Source of the DNA: CAYJLW01 sp964370965
GTDB lineage: Bacteria > Actinomycetota > Acidimicrobiia > UBA2766
DNA length: 64,000 bases
Assembly: GCA_964370965.1 (NCBI GenBank)
Contig: CAYJLW010000008.1
Span: forward strand, 1-64,000
Direction: 5' to 3'
The position numbers and the translations under genes are program-made. Position 1 is the first letter of the stretch; every line of letters starts with the position of its first letter. Under the pieces are notes generated by a model. It saw only the letters and a program-made list of their open reading frames with translations, had not been told where the DNA came from and searched no databases. Positions 13,058-20,304 of the stretch are shown piece by piece.

Positions 13058-15498
13058 CCCCTGGCGCGGCCTTTGCCGGGGAGGGCCCGGTCCGCCCAGG
13101 CGGGGAGCCACCACAGGCGCCGACCGAAGCGCCCCACGAAGGCGGGGATGAAGAGACCCCTTACGACGAGGAGGTCGATGAGGACGACGGCGGTGAGAGA
13201 CACCCCGATCTGCTGGGGCATCACCCCCCGGGAGACGCTGAAGAAGAAGAAGAGCACGAACATGACGCCCGATCCCGCCATCCCCACGCGGGCAGCACCG
13301 GCCATCGTGCGCAGCGTGTCGATGCGGGGAGTCACGCTCGGCTCCACCTCGCGGATGCGCAGGAGGAAGAACACCAGGTATCCCGTCGAGAGGGCGAGCA
13401 GCACCGACGCCGCGATCATCGGGATCTCGGCCTCCACGTAGCCCACGGGAGTCGCCAACGGATCGGCCCAGCCCCGCTGGAACACGAGCACGAGCACGCC
13501 GAAGGCCGCCGCAAGAGAGGCAAGCTCCAGAGCGACACCGAGGGCGGCGGCCAGAGGGGCCCGGAGAGTGACAAGGAGCACAAGGAAGAGGCTGACCCCG
13601 GTGAGGGTGATCACCCACGGGAAGCGCGCTCGCGTGGCGTCCGCGACGTCCATGCCGCTGGCCACGAGACTCCCGACAGAGGCCCGCCCCGCCTCCCGGA
13701 AGCCGCTCCCAGCCCCGTACACCCGGGCGGCGTAGCGACGGAGGCGACGGATGTACGCCTCGGCGGCGGGCGTGTCCGGCGCGGGCCTGCCGAAGACCTG
13801 CAGTTGGGCGACGCTGCCCCTCAGGAGTTGCTGCGCCTTGAGACCGAGGCCGGGCAGGAGCGCGAATGCCTGGCTCGTGGCGGAGAGCTGCGCCTCCATG
13901 TCCTTGCGTTCCTGCTCGGCCGGTGTGGCCTGGGGACCCTGGTCGCCGGACCCGGCGGCTCCCGTGAGCTTGGAGAGGTCACGGTTCTTCAGCGCCTCGA
14001 GCTGCTCCTGCTGCTCCGGGCTCACGGAGGGTGCCTGGGCGGCGATGAGAGCGACGAGGTCGGCAGGACCCACGACCGTGTACGTGTCCCTGTCCGCGGC
14101 GACGAGGCGCTGAAGGTCGACGAGGCGTTTGTAGGCGTCGACGTCCTCCAGGATGGGCTGGGCGGATTCGACGATGACGGTCACGGGGGCGAGGATCCCG
14201 GGCACGAAGGCGGCCTGCACCGATTCCGCCCTGCGGCGCACAGGGAGATCGGGGGGGAGCAGGCTGGTCGTGCCCGTCACCGGCCGGAGGTCGCCCGCCG
14301 GGACGGCGAGCAGGACGAGCACCACGGCCGATCCCAAGAGGACGGTGCGGGGACGCGCCATCACGGCGCCCAGGAAGCGGCCGATCCGCCACGTCACCGG
14401 ATCGCTGAGGGGATGGTGCCAGGGGAGGCGACCTGCGAAGACGGCGCCGCGCAGGAGCCCGAGCACGGCGGGGAGGAGGGTGGCGCTCACGACGCCGAGA
14501 ACGGCGAGCACCAGCATCGCCGAGACGGCGAAGGACCGGTAGGTCACGGCGGGCATGAGGAGCAAAGGCGCCACGGCCACGAATCCGACCACCACGCTGA
14601 GGGCGACGGCGCGTCCGGCGGTGTGGGCGGCTCGGGCCGCCGCCGCCTCGGGTTCCCAGCCGGCGTTGCGTTCGTCCCGGTACCGGGAGAACACGATGAT
14701 CGTGTGGTCGATGCCGAGGGCGAGGCCGATGAGGACGACCGTGGCGACGCCGAAGACGTTCAGCACGAGCACGTCCCCGAGCAGCGTGAGGGCGCCCACC
14801 GCCACGACGATCGCCGTGAGGGGAGCGCTCAGGATCGGGACGTAGATCAACAGGACGGCCCCCACGATCGCGCCCATGGCGATCATCGTGAGCAGGAGGA
14901 TGGGGGGTGCCGCCCTTGCCACGGCGGTACGCGTCTCGGCCGTGGTCGCTTCCACGGTCGCCTGCATCACGGAGCTCGCAGAGATGAACCGGGACCGCAC
15001 CTCGGCCGTGGAAGCGCGTGCCGCCGTCGCCTCGACGCGTTTCGCCGCCTTCGGCGCCGTCTTGGCGTTGCCGTAGAGGGGCACGATCGCGATCGTGGCC
15101 TGGCGGTCAGGGGACGCGAACTTCGCCAGCAGGGGGTTGCCGTCGTAGATCGTGAGGGGGACTCCCGCCGAAGGCTCGGCAGCGTCGATCTTCGCCAGCG
15201 TGGCCTTCACCCGGTCACGGAACCCCGGGTCGTCCACCTTCAGGCGCAGCGAGGTGAACAGGACCATGCCCATCTCCTGGGAGGTCTGGAACCGCTTCTG
15301 GGAGACGAGGAGAGCGCGGGCCGACTCCGATCCCTCGATGGAGGTCTGCTGCGCCGCCTTCAACGTGAGGGGCAGCGACGGGATCACCAGCGCCGCTCCG
15401 GCCACGGCGGCGACGTACACGGCGACCACGGCGAACCTGTGGCGGAAGCAGAAGCGTCCGACGCTCCCGACGAGGCTCCGGGGGAGTGGGGGGGTCAC
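13054..15498 (-). CDS. MMPL/RND-family transporter
   Basis: About 814 residues in the two-half MMPL plan: an N-terminal helix (FAVVAVYVAAVAGAALVIPS), a periplasmic domain, five helices, then the pattern again. The RND-like signature GIDHTIIVFSRYRDER lies near residue 260. Relatives in actinobacteria export lipids, siderophores or drugs at the inner membrane. The start is uncertain: I chose the GTG at 15498, 27 bases from the divergent lipoprotein start, since longer versions overlap that gene. It converges with the MprF-like gene, and both use a shared CTAG as stop codon. Confidence 0.88.
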   Translation of the reverse strand: MTPPLPRSLVGSVGRFCFRHRFAVVAVYVAAVAGAALVIPSLPLTLKAAQQTSIEGSESARALLVSQKRFQTSQEMGMVLFTSLRLKVDDPGFRDRVKATLAKIDAAEPSAGVPLTIYDGNPLLAKFASPDRQATIAIVPLYGNAKTAPKAAKRVEATAARASTAEVRSRFISASSVMQATVEATTAETRTAVARAAPPILLLTMIAMGAIVGAVLLIYVPILSAPLTAIVVAVGALTLLGDVLVLNVFGVATVVLIGLALGIDHTIIVFSRYRDERNAGWEPEAAAARAAHTAGRAVALSVVVGFVAVAPLLLMPAVTYRSFAVSAMLVLAVLGVVSATLLPAVLGLLRGAVFAGRLPWHHPLSDPVTWRIGRFLGAVMARPRTVLLGSAVVLVLLAVPAGDLRPVTGTTSLLPPDLPVRRRAESVQAAFVPGILAPVTVIVESAQPILEDVDAYKRLVDLQRLVAADRDTYTVVGPADLVALIAAQAPSVSPEQQEQLEALKNRDLSKLTGAAGSGDQGPQATPAEQERKDMEAQLSATSQAFALLPGLGLKAQQLLRGSVAQLQVFGRPAPDTPAAEAYIRRLRRYAARVYGAGSGFREAGRASVGSLVASGMDVADATRARFPWVITLTGVSLFLVLLVTLRAPLAAALGVALELASLAAAFGVLVLVFQRGWADPLATPVGYVEAEIPMIAASVLLALSTGYLVFFLLRIREVEPSVTPRIDTLRTMAGAARVGMAGSGVMFVLFFFFSVSRGVMPQQIGVSLTAVVLIDLLVVRGLFIPAFVGRFGRRLWWLPAWADRALPGKGRARG

Positions 15499-15524
15499 CG
15501 GTCCGGGAGGGGTACCTTGGCCCC

Positions 15525-16241
15525 ATGACGGAGCCGGTCCGGACCGGGACGAAGGCGGTGTCTCGACGCCCAAAGCTACCGGCGCTCCTTGTGTGCATGG
15601 CGTTCTGCGTTGCCGCTGCCGGGCTGCAGGCCTGCAATCTACGCGACCGCAACGAACTCCACTGGTACGAGAAGCCGCCTCCGGCGCCCGCCGCTGTGCC
15701 ATTCGTCTCGGAGTTGATCGACATCTCGGCCGCGACCTTCACCGCTACCTACTCGGTGCAGGGCACGGGCCTCGTCGGCTGGGCGGACGTCGTCTACGCC
15801 GACCAGCGCGCCCTCCTGAAGACGAACGTGGGCGGCATCGACCTCAGCCTCTATGTCACACTGTCGCCTCTGTCGGTGCTCGCCTGCGGCTCCACCGGGG
15901 GGGTGTCGGGCGGGTGCCGACCCCTCCCGGGCGGTGAGAGCACGGGGAACACGGCCACGAGCCTCCTCAGCCCGCAGACATACGACACCCTCGTCGGCCT
16001 CTTCACGATCCCCGGTGCCGACATCTACGACAAGAAGATGGTGGGCGCGGACGGCCTCTGTCTGCGGTCGCCGAAGTCGGCCCTGTCCGGAGAGATCATC
16101 CTCTGTCTCGCCCGCGCGGGCGGCATCCTCTTCTACGCCAACGGCGAGATCACGATCTCGGCGACGAGCTACGCCGCCACGGCAGACCGTGCGCTCCTCG
16201 TCCCCCCGGCGAACTCCAAGTCGTCGGTCCCGGGCATGTAG
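15525..16241 (+). CDS. hypothetical secreted protein, possible lipoprotein
   Basis: 238 residues with no family I recognise. A basic N-terminus (SRRPK) is followed by a hydrophobic stretch, LLVCMAFCVAAAGLQAC, that ends at Cys37; the preceding LQA is an imperfect lipobox, so either a lipoprotein or an ordinary signal peptide is possible. The rest is soluble, rich in Ser, Gly and Leu, with three further cysteines that could form disulfides outside the cell. It reads like a small beta-rich exported protein (repeated short alternating stretches such as TATYSVQGTGLVGWADVVY). It is divergent from the MMPL transporter and three bases before xseA. Confidence 0.75.
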   Translation: MTEPVRTGTKAVSRRPKLPALLVCMAFCVAAAGLQACNLRDRNELHWYEKPPPAPAAVPFVSELIDISAATFTATYSVQGTGLVGWADVVYADQRALLKTNVGGIDLSLYVTLSPLSVLACGSTGGVSGGCRPLPGGESTGNTATSLLSPQTYDTLVGLFTIPGADIYDKKMVGADGLCLRSPKSALSGEIILCLARAGGILFYANGEITISATSYAATADRALLVPPANSKSSVPGM

Positions 16242-16244
16242 CCC

Positions 16245-17642
16245 GTGGCGTCGGGGCTAGAGTCCCCGGGCGTGGTGGACGCTCCCCGCCTCTTCGACGA
16301 CCGGCCTCCCCGGAGGCCGCCAGGGGAGGAGGCGCGCACCCACACGGTCTCATCCCTGAACCGCGAAATCGCGCGCCGCGTCCAGAGCGGCTTCCCTGCC
16401 GAGGTCTGGGTGGCAGGGGAGATCCAGGACTACGCCGAGAGGGCCGGCAACACCTTCTTCCAGCTCGCTGAGAAGCAGCCCGCCACGTCGGGACCGGTGG
16501 CGGTCGCCTCCGTCGCGCTCCTCGCCGGCGACCGCAGTGGTGTGAACGTCGCGCTCGCCGCTGCCGGTGGCCTCCGCCTGCGTTCGGGCCTCGCGGTGCG
16601 GATCCGGGCCCGGGTGCAGTTCCACGTCCGCAGCGGCCGTCTCAGCCTGCGCATGACGGGCGTCGACCCCGAGTTCACACTCGGCAAGCTCGCCGCCGAG
16701 CGCGAGCGTGTCCTCGCCGCACTGGGCGCGGCGGGCCTCATCGACGCCAACTCCGCGCTCGCGCTGCCAGCGGTGCCCCTGCACGTCGGTCTCGTCACCA
16801 GCGTGGCCGGGGCCGCCTACCGGGACTTCCTGCACGAACTCGACATCTCGCGCTACGCCTTCCGTGTGGCCGTCTGTGACGTTAGACCGCCGGGCGGGGA
16901 AACCCGCCGCACGGGCGTGGGGGGCCGCCGGGCTCGCGCCCGGCGCCACCCGGAGGGGGGGGCGCGCGGGCGCGGGGGGGGGGCGGGCACGGACCTCCTG
17001 TGGTTCGACGACGAGACGATCGCCCGCACGATCGCCGCCATGGCCGTGCCCGTGCTCACCGGCATCGGCCATGAACACAACACGAGCATCGCCGACCGCG
17101 TCGCCCACACCAGCTACAAGACCCCCACCGCTGTGGCTGCGGCGCTCGTGGAGCGCGTGCGCAGCTACCTCGCGGGCATCGAGGAGACCGCCGCCCGCAC
17201 CGCCCGGGCGAGCGCCGCCGTCGTGTCCCGGGCCGGGGAACGCCTGGACGTCGCCGTGGGACGCAGCGCGCGTTCCGCCACATCCGCGCTCCGTCTCGCG
17301 GACGCCGCCGTCGCCGCCGAAGGCAGGCGTCTGCGCCGCAGCTCCCGCCGCCCGCTCCTCGCCGCCGTTTCGGAGCTGGAGGGCCTCCCGGCCGTTCTCC
17401 GGGAACGGGCGTTGCGCATCCCGGATCGCAGGGCGGCGCGTGTTGACGCCGCCGCCGCCGTGGTGGGCGCCCACGACCCCGCCGGCGTGCTCGCCCGCGG
17501 GTTCACGATCACCCGGGACGCGTCCGGCCGCGTCGTACGCGACGTGGGAGCCCTCTCGCCGGGGGATGCTCTCGACACCGAGTTCGCCGGCGGCCGGGTG
17601 GCCAGCGTCGTGCAGTCCGCCACCACGGAAGGACCACCGTGA
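16245..17642 (+). CDS. xseA: exodeoxyribonuclease VII large subunit (internal stretch damaged)
   Basis: 465 residues. With XseB it degrades single-stranded DNA to short oligonucleotides. An N-terminal OB-fold is seen (VSSLNREIARRVQSGF, VWVAGEI). The catalytic half follows (GLVTSVAGAAYRDFLHEL and, after a break, DLLWFDDETIARTIAAM, VPVLTGIGHEHNTSIADRVA, KTPTAVAAAL). Between them, residues about 212-247 are low-complexity Arg/Gly where the family has a VQG-type strand, a helix and a glycine loop. The DNA there is a run of G and GC, probably mis-sequenced, so the true protein may differ. The first GTG is used; a GTG pair 27-30 bases further in is equally plausible. Confidence 0.88.
   Translation: MASGLESPGVVDAPRLFDDRPPRRPPGEEARTHTVSSLNREIARRVQSGFPAEVWVAGEIQDYAERAGNTFFQLAEKQPATSGPVAVASVALLAGDRSGVNVALAAAGGLRLRSGLAVRIRARVQFHVRSGRLSLRMTGVDPEFTLGKLAAERERVLAALGAAGLIDANSALALPAVPLHVGLVTSVAGAAYRDFLHELDISRYAFRVAVCDVRPPGGETRRTGVGGRRARARRHPEGGARGRGGGAGTDLLWFDDETIARTIAAMAVPVLTGIGHEHNTSIADRVAHTSYKTPTAVAAALVERVRSYLAGIEETAARTARASAAVVSRAGERLDVAVGRSARSATSALRLADAAVAAEGRRLRRSSRRPLLAAVSELEGLPAVLRERALRIPDRRAARVDAAAAVVGAHDPAGVLARGFTITRDASGRVVRDVGALSPGDALDTEFAGGRVASVVQSATTEGPP
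16880..16990 (+). other. suspected low-quality sequence inside xseA
   Basis: A 110-base stretch of long G and GC runs (runs of nine or more G) interrupts an otherwise well-conserved xseA. The translation turns into Arg/Gly-rich sequence without the conserved strand and helix expected here, then returns to family sequence in the same frame. The texture matches the poly-C/G sequence beside the N gap at 41355. I read it as error in the source data, not biology. Confidence 0.65.
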
Positions 17643-17872
17643 GCTCACTCCCGTCGCCGGACCCGGGCGGTTTCACCCCCGCCATGCAGGAGCTCGAGGG
17701 GATCCTGCGGGCACTCGAGAGCGAGACCGTCGACCTCGACGAGCTTGGCGCCCGGGTGCGGCGGGCCGGTGAGCTCATCCGGTTCTGCCGCGACCGCATC
17801 ACGCAGACCCGCCTCGAGGTCGACGAGATCGTGGGCGATCTCGAAGGCGACACCGGCGACGAGACCAGGTGA
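17639..17872 (+). CDS. xseB: exodeoxyribonuclease VII small subunit
   Basis: 77 residues, the normal size of XseB. The characteristic helical segment is ELEGILRALESETVDLDEL then GARVRRAGELIRFCRDRI. It binds the helical tail of XseA to complete the nuclease. The GTG start overlaps the xseA stop, and its own stop overlaps the next start (GTGA in both cases), so the three genes are translationally coupled. Confidence 0.93.
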   Translation: MSSLPSPDPGGFTPAMQELEGILRALESETVDLDELGARVRRAGELIRFCRDRITQTRLEVDEIVGDLEGDTGDETR

Positions 17873-19035
17873 GCTCCTCGCCCCAGCGCCTTCCCGTACT
17901 GGGCGGCGGCCGCCACGGCCCGCTTCGCGCAGAGGTGCGGTCGTGGCTGGGCGCGCACCTGCCCCCGGGGCGTGACCCCGCCGACTTCGACCCCTTCGAC
18001 TACCACCGCTCCGGGATCGACCAGGCCACGTGGATGCGGGCCCTCGGGGACGCCGGCTACGCCGCCCCCATGTGGCCCCGTGAGTACGGCGGCGGGGGCT
18101 ACTCGCGGGACGAGGCGCTCGTCGTCATCGAGGAGCTCGCCGCCGCGGGAGCACCCCCGCACGCGGACGTGATCGGCCTCGGCATGGCCGGGCCCATGCT
18201 GCTCGAGGCGGGGTCGGAGGACCAGAAGCGACGCTGGCTTTTGGCGATCACCCGCGGTGAGGGGTTCTGGTGCCAGCTCTTCTCCGAGCCCGGTTCGGGT
18301 TCGGACCTGGCCTCGATGTCCACCCTCGCCCGCCGCGACACCGCCGGTTACGTGGTCTCGGGTCAGAAGGTGTGGACGTCCAACGCCGACGTGGCCCGGT
18401 GGGGGCTCCTCGTCACGCGCCTCGAGGGGACGGGCGAGCGAGGCTACGTGGCGCTCGCCGTGGACATGCACGCCCGGGGCGTGTCCGTGCGTCCCATCCT
18501 CCAGGCGCACGGGAAGGCCACCTTTTGCGAGGTCTTCCTCGACGACGTGGCCGTCCCGGACGAGGACCGCATCGGGGGGGAGGCCGAGGGCTGGCGGGTG
18601 GCGATCACCACGCTCCTCTACGAGAGGGCGACCCTGGGCTGGTTCGGCTTCCCCCTGCGCTGGCCCCTGGAACGCCTCGCCTCCGCTGTTCCCGGGATGG
18701 ACGCCGTCGCGCGTTCCCGGGCGCTGGCGATACTGGCCGACGGGCTCGTCCACGAGATCGCCGCACGCCGCTTCGCCCTCGCCGGCGGGGAGGAAGGCCC
18801 GGCCGGGGGCACGCAGTGGTTTCTCCTCAAGGTCTCCTTCGCCCATCTCAACATGCGGGCCACGGACGCCATCTGGCGTGCCCTGGGCGCCGCCGCCACC
18901 GGCGACCTCGCCGGCGAGGAGGCCGAGGCCATGGTGAGGGCCCGGGCGAACACGATCGAGGGCGGCACGAGCGAGATCTGCCGGTCCACGATCGGCGAGC
19001 GGCTCCTCGGCCTCCCGAAGGAGTCCCGGGCATAG
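17869..19035 (+). CDS. acyl-CoA dehydrogenase
   Basis: A 388-residue flavoprotein of the acyl-CoA dehydrogenase family that introduces a double bond alpha-beta to the CoA thioester. It shows WPREYGGGGYSRDEALVVIEE (in part residues 68-84), the flavin-contact segment QLFSEPGSGSDLASM, GQKVWTSNA and the C-terminal NTIEGGTSEI with ERLLGLPKE. Substrate chain length cannot be told. It begins at a GTG overlapping the xseB stop, though it is functionally unrelated to the nuclease. It may work with the acyl-CoA synthetase at 9.7 kb. Confidence 0.9.
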   Translation: MSSSPQRLPVLGGGRHGPLRAEVRSWLGAHLPPGRDPADFDPFDYHRSGIDQATWMRALGDAGYAAPMWPREYGGGGYSRDEALVVIEELAAAGAPPHADVIGLGMAGPMLLEAGSEDQKRRWLLAITRGEGFWCQLFSEPGSGSDLASMSTLARRDTAGYVVSGQKVWTSNADVARWGLLVTRLEGTGERGYVALAVDMHARGVSVRPILQAHGKATFCEVFLDDVAVPDEDRIGGEAEGWRVAITTLLYERATLGWFGFPLRWPLERLASAVPGMDAVARSRALAILADGLVHEIAARRFALAGGEEGPAGGTQWFLLKVSFAHLNMRATDAIWRALGAAATGDLAGEEAEAMVRARANTIEGGTSEICRSTIGERLLGLPKESRA

Positions 19036-19089
19036 CCGCCTCGCTCCTGGACATCGTCTGAACTTGGAGCCGGGCTAGAATGAGCCGAC

Positions 19090-19506
19090 ATGCCCCTCTC
19101 CAGCGTTCAGGAGCGCCTCCGAGCCCGGGGTCTGCGGATGACGCCCCAACGCCGCGCCATCGCAGACGCCTTCGACTCCGCCGACTCAGCGGCCCGGGTC
19201 CACCCGTCCGCGGAGGATGTGCTCGCCCACGCCCGCCGTCTCGTCCCGGAGACCTCCCGCGCGACGGTCTACAACACGCTGCGCGAACTCGTCGCCGAAG
19301 GCGACCTCCTCGAACTCGCCTTCGAAGGCGGCGCCGCCCGCTACGACCCGAACGTGGACGACGGCCACCACCACTTCGTCTGCGAGCACTGCGGCCGCAT
19401 GGAGGACGTCCACCCCAGAGGCGTCGACGGTGTCCGCCTCGACAGCGGCCACAGGATCTCCCGCGTGGACGTCGTCTTTCGCGGGACCTGCCCCGACTGC
19501 CTGTGA
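19090..19506 (+). CDS. Fur-family metal-responsive transcriptional repressor
   Basis: 138 residues. A winged helix occupies the first 80 residues (LRMTPQRRAIADAF, TSRATVYNTLRELVAEGDL). The dimer/metal domain has DGHHHFVCEHCG and a second zinc pair CPDC at the very end. Two CxxC pairs indicate a structural zinc site as in PerR, Zur and Fur. Which metal or peroxide it senses cannot be decided. The gene stands 54 bases after the acyl-CoA dehydrogenase and its stop overlaps the acylphosphatase start. Confidence 0.92.
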   Translation: MPLSSVQERLRARGLRMTPQRRAIADAFDSADSAARVHPSAEDVLAHARRLVPETSRATVYNTLRELVAEGDLLELAFEGGAARYDPNVDDGHHHFVCEHCGRMEDVHPRGVDGVRLDSGHRISRVDVVFRGTCPDCL

Positions 19507-19769
19507 AGGCCGTGCGGGTCAGGGTCACGGGGGTCGTCCAGGGAGTCTTCTTCCGTCAGGCGACCGCTCGGCTTTGCCGGGACCTCGACGTCACCGGGTG
19601 GGTGCGCAACCTACCCGACGGGAGCGTCGAGGCCCTCTTCGAGGGCGCCGCAGCGGCCGTGGACGACATGGTCCGCTGGTGCCGAACCGGCCCCCCCGGA
19701 GCCACGGTCACCGCCCTCGATGCACGCCCGGAGGTCCCCAGGGGGCGGGCGGGTTTCGAGGTCCGTTGA
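19503..19769 (+). CDS. acyP: acylphosphatase
   Basis: 88 residues, the usual length. It hydrolyses carboxyl-phosphate bonds such as acetyl phosphate. The catalytic Arg19 lies in GVVQGVFFRQAT and Asn37 in GWVRNLPDGSVEALFEG; both are the expected residues. The GTG start overlaps the Fur-family stop. The last 62 bases overlap, tail to tail, the end of the small LuxR-type regulator on the other strand. Confidence 0.92.
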   Translation: MKAVRVRVTGVVQGVFFRQATARLCRDLDVTGWVRNLPDGSVEALFEGAAAAVDDMVRWCRTGPPGATVTALDARPEVPRGRAGFEVR

Positions 19770-20304
19770 GTCCTTGCGCGGGCTCCTCGACCTGTGTCGG
19801 ACCGAGGGCCCCCGCCCTCCCCACGACGACGAGCAACTCCGCCCGGTTTGCGACTCCGAGCCGGACGCGGAGGCTCTCGATGCGACGGAACGCAGTCCGA
19901 ACCGAGACGTGAACCGCCGCGGCGGCGTCCCGTACGGACTTCCCGGCCGTGAGTGCCTCCAGGATGAGCCTCTCCTCGGTTTCCATCGTCAGGGCCCCGC
20001 TTGCGTCCACGACGCGATGCTCCACGGGCCCCAAGCGCCTGAGGTCGTCACACAGGTCCTCCACCAGCTCCTCGTTGCCGCCATTGGCCGCCACGACCAG
20101 CCCCGTACCACGCACTGCCGCCATCACGGCGGCACTCATGTCGCCTTCGGTCTCCACCCATCCCACACGGACTGCCCGCTCCTCGTCCTCCCCGGCGCCG
20201 GGAGCGAAGCCGGATGTGACAGTCCAACCCGCCCGACGGATCTCCTCGGTGAGACGGCCGACCTCGACCGGGGTGGCCCCCTCGACGACCACGAGGGGCC
20301 TCAC
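19708..20304 (-). CDS. LuxR-type regulator with degenerate receiver-like domain
   Basis: 198 residues. The N-terminal 105 residues have an alternating beta-alpha pattern like a response-regulator receiver (MRPLVVVEGATPVEVGRL, GLVVAANGG) but lack the acidic pocket and phospho-accepting Asp. A helix-turn-helix at about 115-160 (LTAGKSVRDAAAAVHVSVRT then AFRRIESLRVRLGVANRAEL) fits the LuxR/GerE class. It overlaps the stop of the large LuxR ATPase gene by four bases, so they form one transcript. The last 25 residues are Pro/Gly-rich and overlap acyP on the other strand; the real end may be unconserved. Probably a pathway regulator of the neighbouring peptide cluster, by position only. Confidence 0.75.
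   Translation of the reverse strand: MRPLVVVEGATPVEVGRLTEEIRRAGWTVTSGFAPGAGEDEERAVRVGWVETEGDMSAAVMAAVRGTGLVVAANGGNEELVEDLCDDLRRLGPVEHRVVDASGALTMETEERLILEALTAGKSVRDAAAAVHVSVRTAFRRIESLRVRLGVANRAELLVVVGRAGALGPTQVEEPAQGLNGPRNPPAPWGPPGVHRGR

Noticed and set aside
12208..15528. 1106-codon plus-strand frame opposite the MMPL transporter
   Set aside because: Antisense shadow of an intact transporter gene, no domain recognised.
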